Below, piece after piece: positions 6,468 to 7,659 of a stretch of 7,659 nt of DNA (the first letter of the stretch is position 1; the number at the start of each line of letters is the position of its first letter). The notes under the pieces were generated by a model. The model was not told the origin of the DNA. It saw nothing but the letters and a program-made list of their open reading frames with translations, and searched no databases. The translations under genes were made by a program, and so were the position numbers. Source of the DNA: Planctomycetaceae bacterium (GTDB taxonomy: Bacteria > Planctomycetota > Planctomycetia > Pirellulales > Thermoguttaceae); contig JAITKS010000069.1 of the NCBI GenBank assembly GCA_031278315.1, forward strand, positions 1 to 7,659, in the 5' to 3' direction.

Positions 6468-6863
6468 AGAGAAATTTTTGACCGAGAAATTGAAATAATT
6501 TAAACCTTTTAATTATCTATGATTGCGGCTAAATTTTTTATCTTTATAAAAAATTTTTCTAAATAGTCGAAAAATTAGCTGAGAGCGGTTGACTTTAATG
6601 AATACGCCGATAAAATGGATTGCGATAACTGTGTAAAAAAGCGAAACGGCGTAAGTTTCGCCGCAGTTTGATGTCTCTATTTGAAATTTCATTTCAGAAG
6701 AGATTCAGAATGATATACGGCTCGTACAAATTAGATTTGGTAATTTAAGAGTATATAGTATATTCTTAAAATTTGCTTTACGTGATGTAAGCAAGTGATA
6801 ATTACTGAATTTTATAGTATGAGCAGTTTAAAAATTTTTTTAACTCAAAAAGGAGAATTAAAA
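6468..6863 (+). promoter_or_regulatory. Hairpin-rich candidate 5' leader
   Basis: A region without a convincing gene that ends at the ribosome binding site of the secreted-protein gene. Hairpins visible: GCGAAAC/GTTTCGC (6641-6661, 7-nt loop); TGAAAT/ATTTCA with flanking TCTC/GAGA (about 6675-6704); a 12-bp A/T stem with one G-U pair and a 3-nt loop (6744-6770); and TTGCT/AGCAA with TAC/GTA and a 5-nt loop (6773-6794). The last two are adjacent and lie about 55 bp before the AGGAG. I do not recognise a known riboswitch class. The left boundary rests on the weak promoter call. Confidence 0.35.
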
Positions 6864-7241
6864 ATGACCAAGAAAATTTTTAGCTTAATTTTTGCTGCGT
6901 TGCTTATTTTCACATTTGCCGTAACTACATTTGTATCGGCAGAAGATATGCCGGCGCCTGCAGCAAAGGCGGCAGCTCCGGCGGCTACAGCTGTGAAACC
7001 GGCTTGTCCGAATTGTCAAGCGGCGGTTTATCATGGTTGTTGTGAGGTTGCACCGGTGGTAATTTACCGCAGAACGTGGTTTGGACTAGGCAATTATTAC
7101 AAGCCGGTGCTTGTTTATCCGGCTTGTGCGCCGGCACCGGTTTATCGTGCGTATCCGGTTTGTGCGCCGAGATATTATCCAACGTATCCGGCGTATCATA
7201 CGTATCCGGCGTATCCTGTTTATCCAACTTGCTGTTGGTAA
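6864..7241 (+). CDS. Small secreted Cys/Tyr/Pro-rich protein
   Basis: A 125-residue precursor. The signal peptide has KK at positions 3-4, a hydrophobic core (about 5-24) and a probable signal peptidase I site at VSA-ED (after residue 26). After it comes an Ala/Pro-rich linker (about 29-47), CPNC (48-51), CC (59-60), YRRTWFGLGNYYKP (about 68-81), and a tail of YP-containing repeats with C88, C100 and CC at 123-124, giving eight Cys in the mature part. Such proteins are common in planctomycetes, where they are thought to be exported and possibly cell-wall or matrix associated; no enzymatic motif is present. Disulphide cross-linking is plausible from the paired cysteines but is inference. Start 6864 is fixed by AGGAG at 6851-6855, eight bases upstream; an in-frame GTG at 6795 would bury the signal peptide. 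A hairpin-rich leader precedes it. Confidence 0.88.
   Translation: MTKKIFSLIFAALLIFTFAVTTFVSAEDMPAPAAKAAAPAATAVKPACPNCQAAVYHGCCEVAPVVIYRRTWFGLGNYYKPVLVYPACAPAPVYRAYPVCAPRYYPTYPAYHTYPAYPVYPTCCW
7182..7215 (+). repeat. In-gene 18-bp repeat in the Tyr/Pro tail
   Basis: ACGTATCCGGCGTATC occurs at 7182-7197 and exactly again at 7200-7215, an 18-bp (six-codon) period encoding TYPAY twice. This suggests recent expansion of the YP tail by unit duplication. Confidence 0.8.
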
Positions 7242-7245
7242 TTAG

Positions 7246-7266
7246 AATTATGTAAAAAACATAATT
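7246..7266 (+). terminator. A/T-rich hairpin after the secreted-protein gene
   Basis: AATTATGT and ACATAATT form a perfect 8-bp stem with a 5-nt A loop, five bases after the stop codon. Only a short T-run follows and the stem lacks GC, so it is at best a weak terminator or an mRNA 3' stabiliser. Confidence 0.3.
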
Positions 7267-7311
7267 TTAAGCAGTAAACCGGAATTGCTCATACTTTTAA
7301 TTTTTGTGATT

Positions 7312-7354
7312 CGTGTGTGTTGAAAACTTATTTTGCGTGTGAGTTGAAAACTTA
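7312..7354 (+). repeat. 24-bp tandem repeat
   Basis: CGTGTGTGTTGAAAACTTA (7312-7330) is repeated at 7336-7354 with one mismatch, a period of 24 bp. It lies between the secreted-protein gene and the strong terminator, in DNA with no coding frame. Confidence 0.75.
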
Positions 7355-7434
7355 TCAATTTCAGCACGTTTTTAAGCGTTAGCAACAACAAATTATGCCG
7401 ATTATTATGTGTGAGCTGATCGACTAATATTTAG

Positions 7435-7472
7435 CCCGTGAATCAGACTTTATGTCTTTCACGGGTTTTTTT
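7435..7472 (+). terminator. Rho-independent terminator
   Basis: CCCGTGAA (7435-7442) pairs with TTCACGGG (7458-7465); a 2-nt bulge leads to an inner AGAC/GTCT stem with a 5-nt loop; seven T residues follow (7466-7472). It is oriented for plus-strand transcription, about 195 bp beyond the secreted-protein gene, so it ends either that transcript or a separate small RNA. Confidence 0.85.
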
Positions 7473-7490
7473 ACAAATTGTATAAACAAC

Positions 7491-7659
7491 GTAATATATC
7501 AGTGAAATAATTTATTGTTGCCGGGAACGCGGTCGTCTCGACCGCATCTTTAGGCGTTTTTTGTACAAAAAAGATGCAGGCGGGACGCCTGCGTTCCCGC
7601 CGGCTAAAATATTTTTTAGTAATTCACTTAAATTTAAAATCTAAAATCTAAAATTACAA
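7491..7659 (+). mobile_element. MITE-like composite repeat with cloverleaf core, truncated by the window end
   Basis: It starts with the terminal motif GTAATATATCAGTG (7491-7504), whose reverse complement is at 74-87. The core has outer arms CGGGAACGC (7522-7530) and GCGTTCCCG (7591-7599), hairpin 1 GCGGTCGTCTCGACCGC (7529-7545), paired GCATCTTT/AAAGATGC (7544-7551, 7570-7577) around the perfect palindrome TTTTTTGTACAAAAAA (7557-7572), and hairpin 2 GCAGGCGGGACGCCTGC (7576-7592). The A/T arm (7602-7659) follows. The 9-nt tandem and right terminal motif seen at 28-87 would be expected beyond the window. No coding frame is present. Confidence 0.7.

Noticed and set aside
6578..6592. CTGAGA-containing stretch resembling part of a TPP riboswitch
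   Set aside because: Only this short motif matches; the other conserved TPP segments are absent.
6598..6636. 12-codon frame MNTPIKWIAITV before the leader hairpins
   Set aside because: Considered as an attenuation leader peptide, but the upstream GAGAG is poor, there is no run of regulatory codons, and no alternative hairpin with a U-tract follows.
6671..6748. 25-codon frame (MSLFEISFQ...) in the leader
   Set aside because: No Shine-Dalgarno sequence and it overlaps the hairpins; more likely chance in leader RNA.
6795..6863. N-terminal extension of the secreted protein from a GTG start
   Set aside because: It would place 23 residues before an otherwise perfect signal peptide and ignores the AGGAG placed for the ATG at 6864.

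Overview
The window is AT-rich bacterial DNA with four protein genes separated by long intergenic stretches full of repeats. The small secreted protein, with a signal peptide followed by a Cys/Pro/Tyr-rich tail containing a YRRTWFGL-type segment, resembles proteins common in Planctomycetota, especially Pirellulales-like lineages. The gene spacing and abundant palindromic repeats fit an AT-rich, possibly host-associated or anaerobic planctomycete. This placement is inference; there is no rRNA or marker gene to confirm it.

Layout. Positions 1-124: repeat module. 125-649 (minus): HIT-family nucleotide hydrolase/transferase. 650-1333: divergent intergenic region with two repeat copies in opposite orientation and an inverted repeat just before the next gene. 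1334-3382 (plus): a large AMMECR1 / degenerate AMMECR1-like / MEMO fusion protein. 3383-3853: REP-like palindrome cluster lying between a pair of inverted terminal motifs. 3854-6049 (plus): an unrecognised membrane protein with an N-terminal GTPase-like P-loop domain, one transmembrane helix and a large extracytoplasmic part. 6050-6863: GC-rich palindrome cluster, short tandem modules and a hairpin-rich candidate 5' leader. 6864-7241 (plus): small secreted Cys/Tyr/Pro-rich protein. 7242-7659: hairpin, 24-bp tandem repeat, a good intrinsic terminator and a well-preserved palindromic repeat that runs off the end.

The genes do not form an obvious pathway. The three plus-strand genes are hundreds of bases apart and are probably transcribed separately. 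The radical SAM partner expected of an AmmeMemoRadiSam system is not in the window.

The most unusual content is the intergenic DNA. A composite repeat made of a cloverleaf-like palindromic core, an A/T arm, a 9-nt tandem module and a terminal motif (GTAATATATCAGTG) occurs in several states of decay, and in one copy the core is inverted relative to its arm. The same terminal motif, in inverted orientation, also brackets a different palindrome cluster, which suggests a modular non-autonomous element family. The first and last bases of the window are the same repeat arm, so the window may be a contig that was broken at this repeat.
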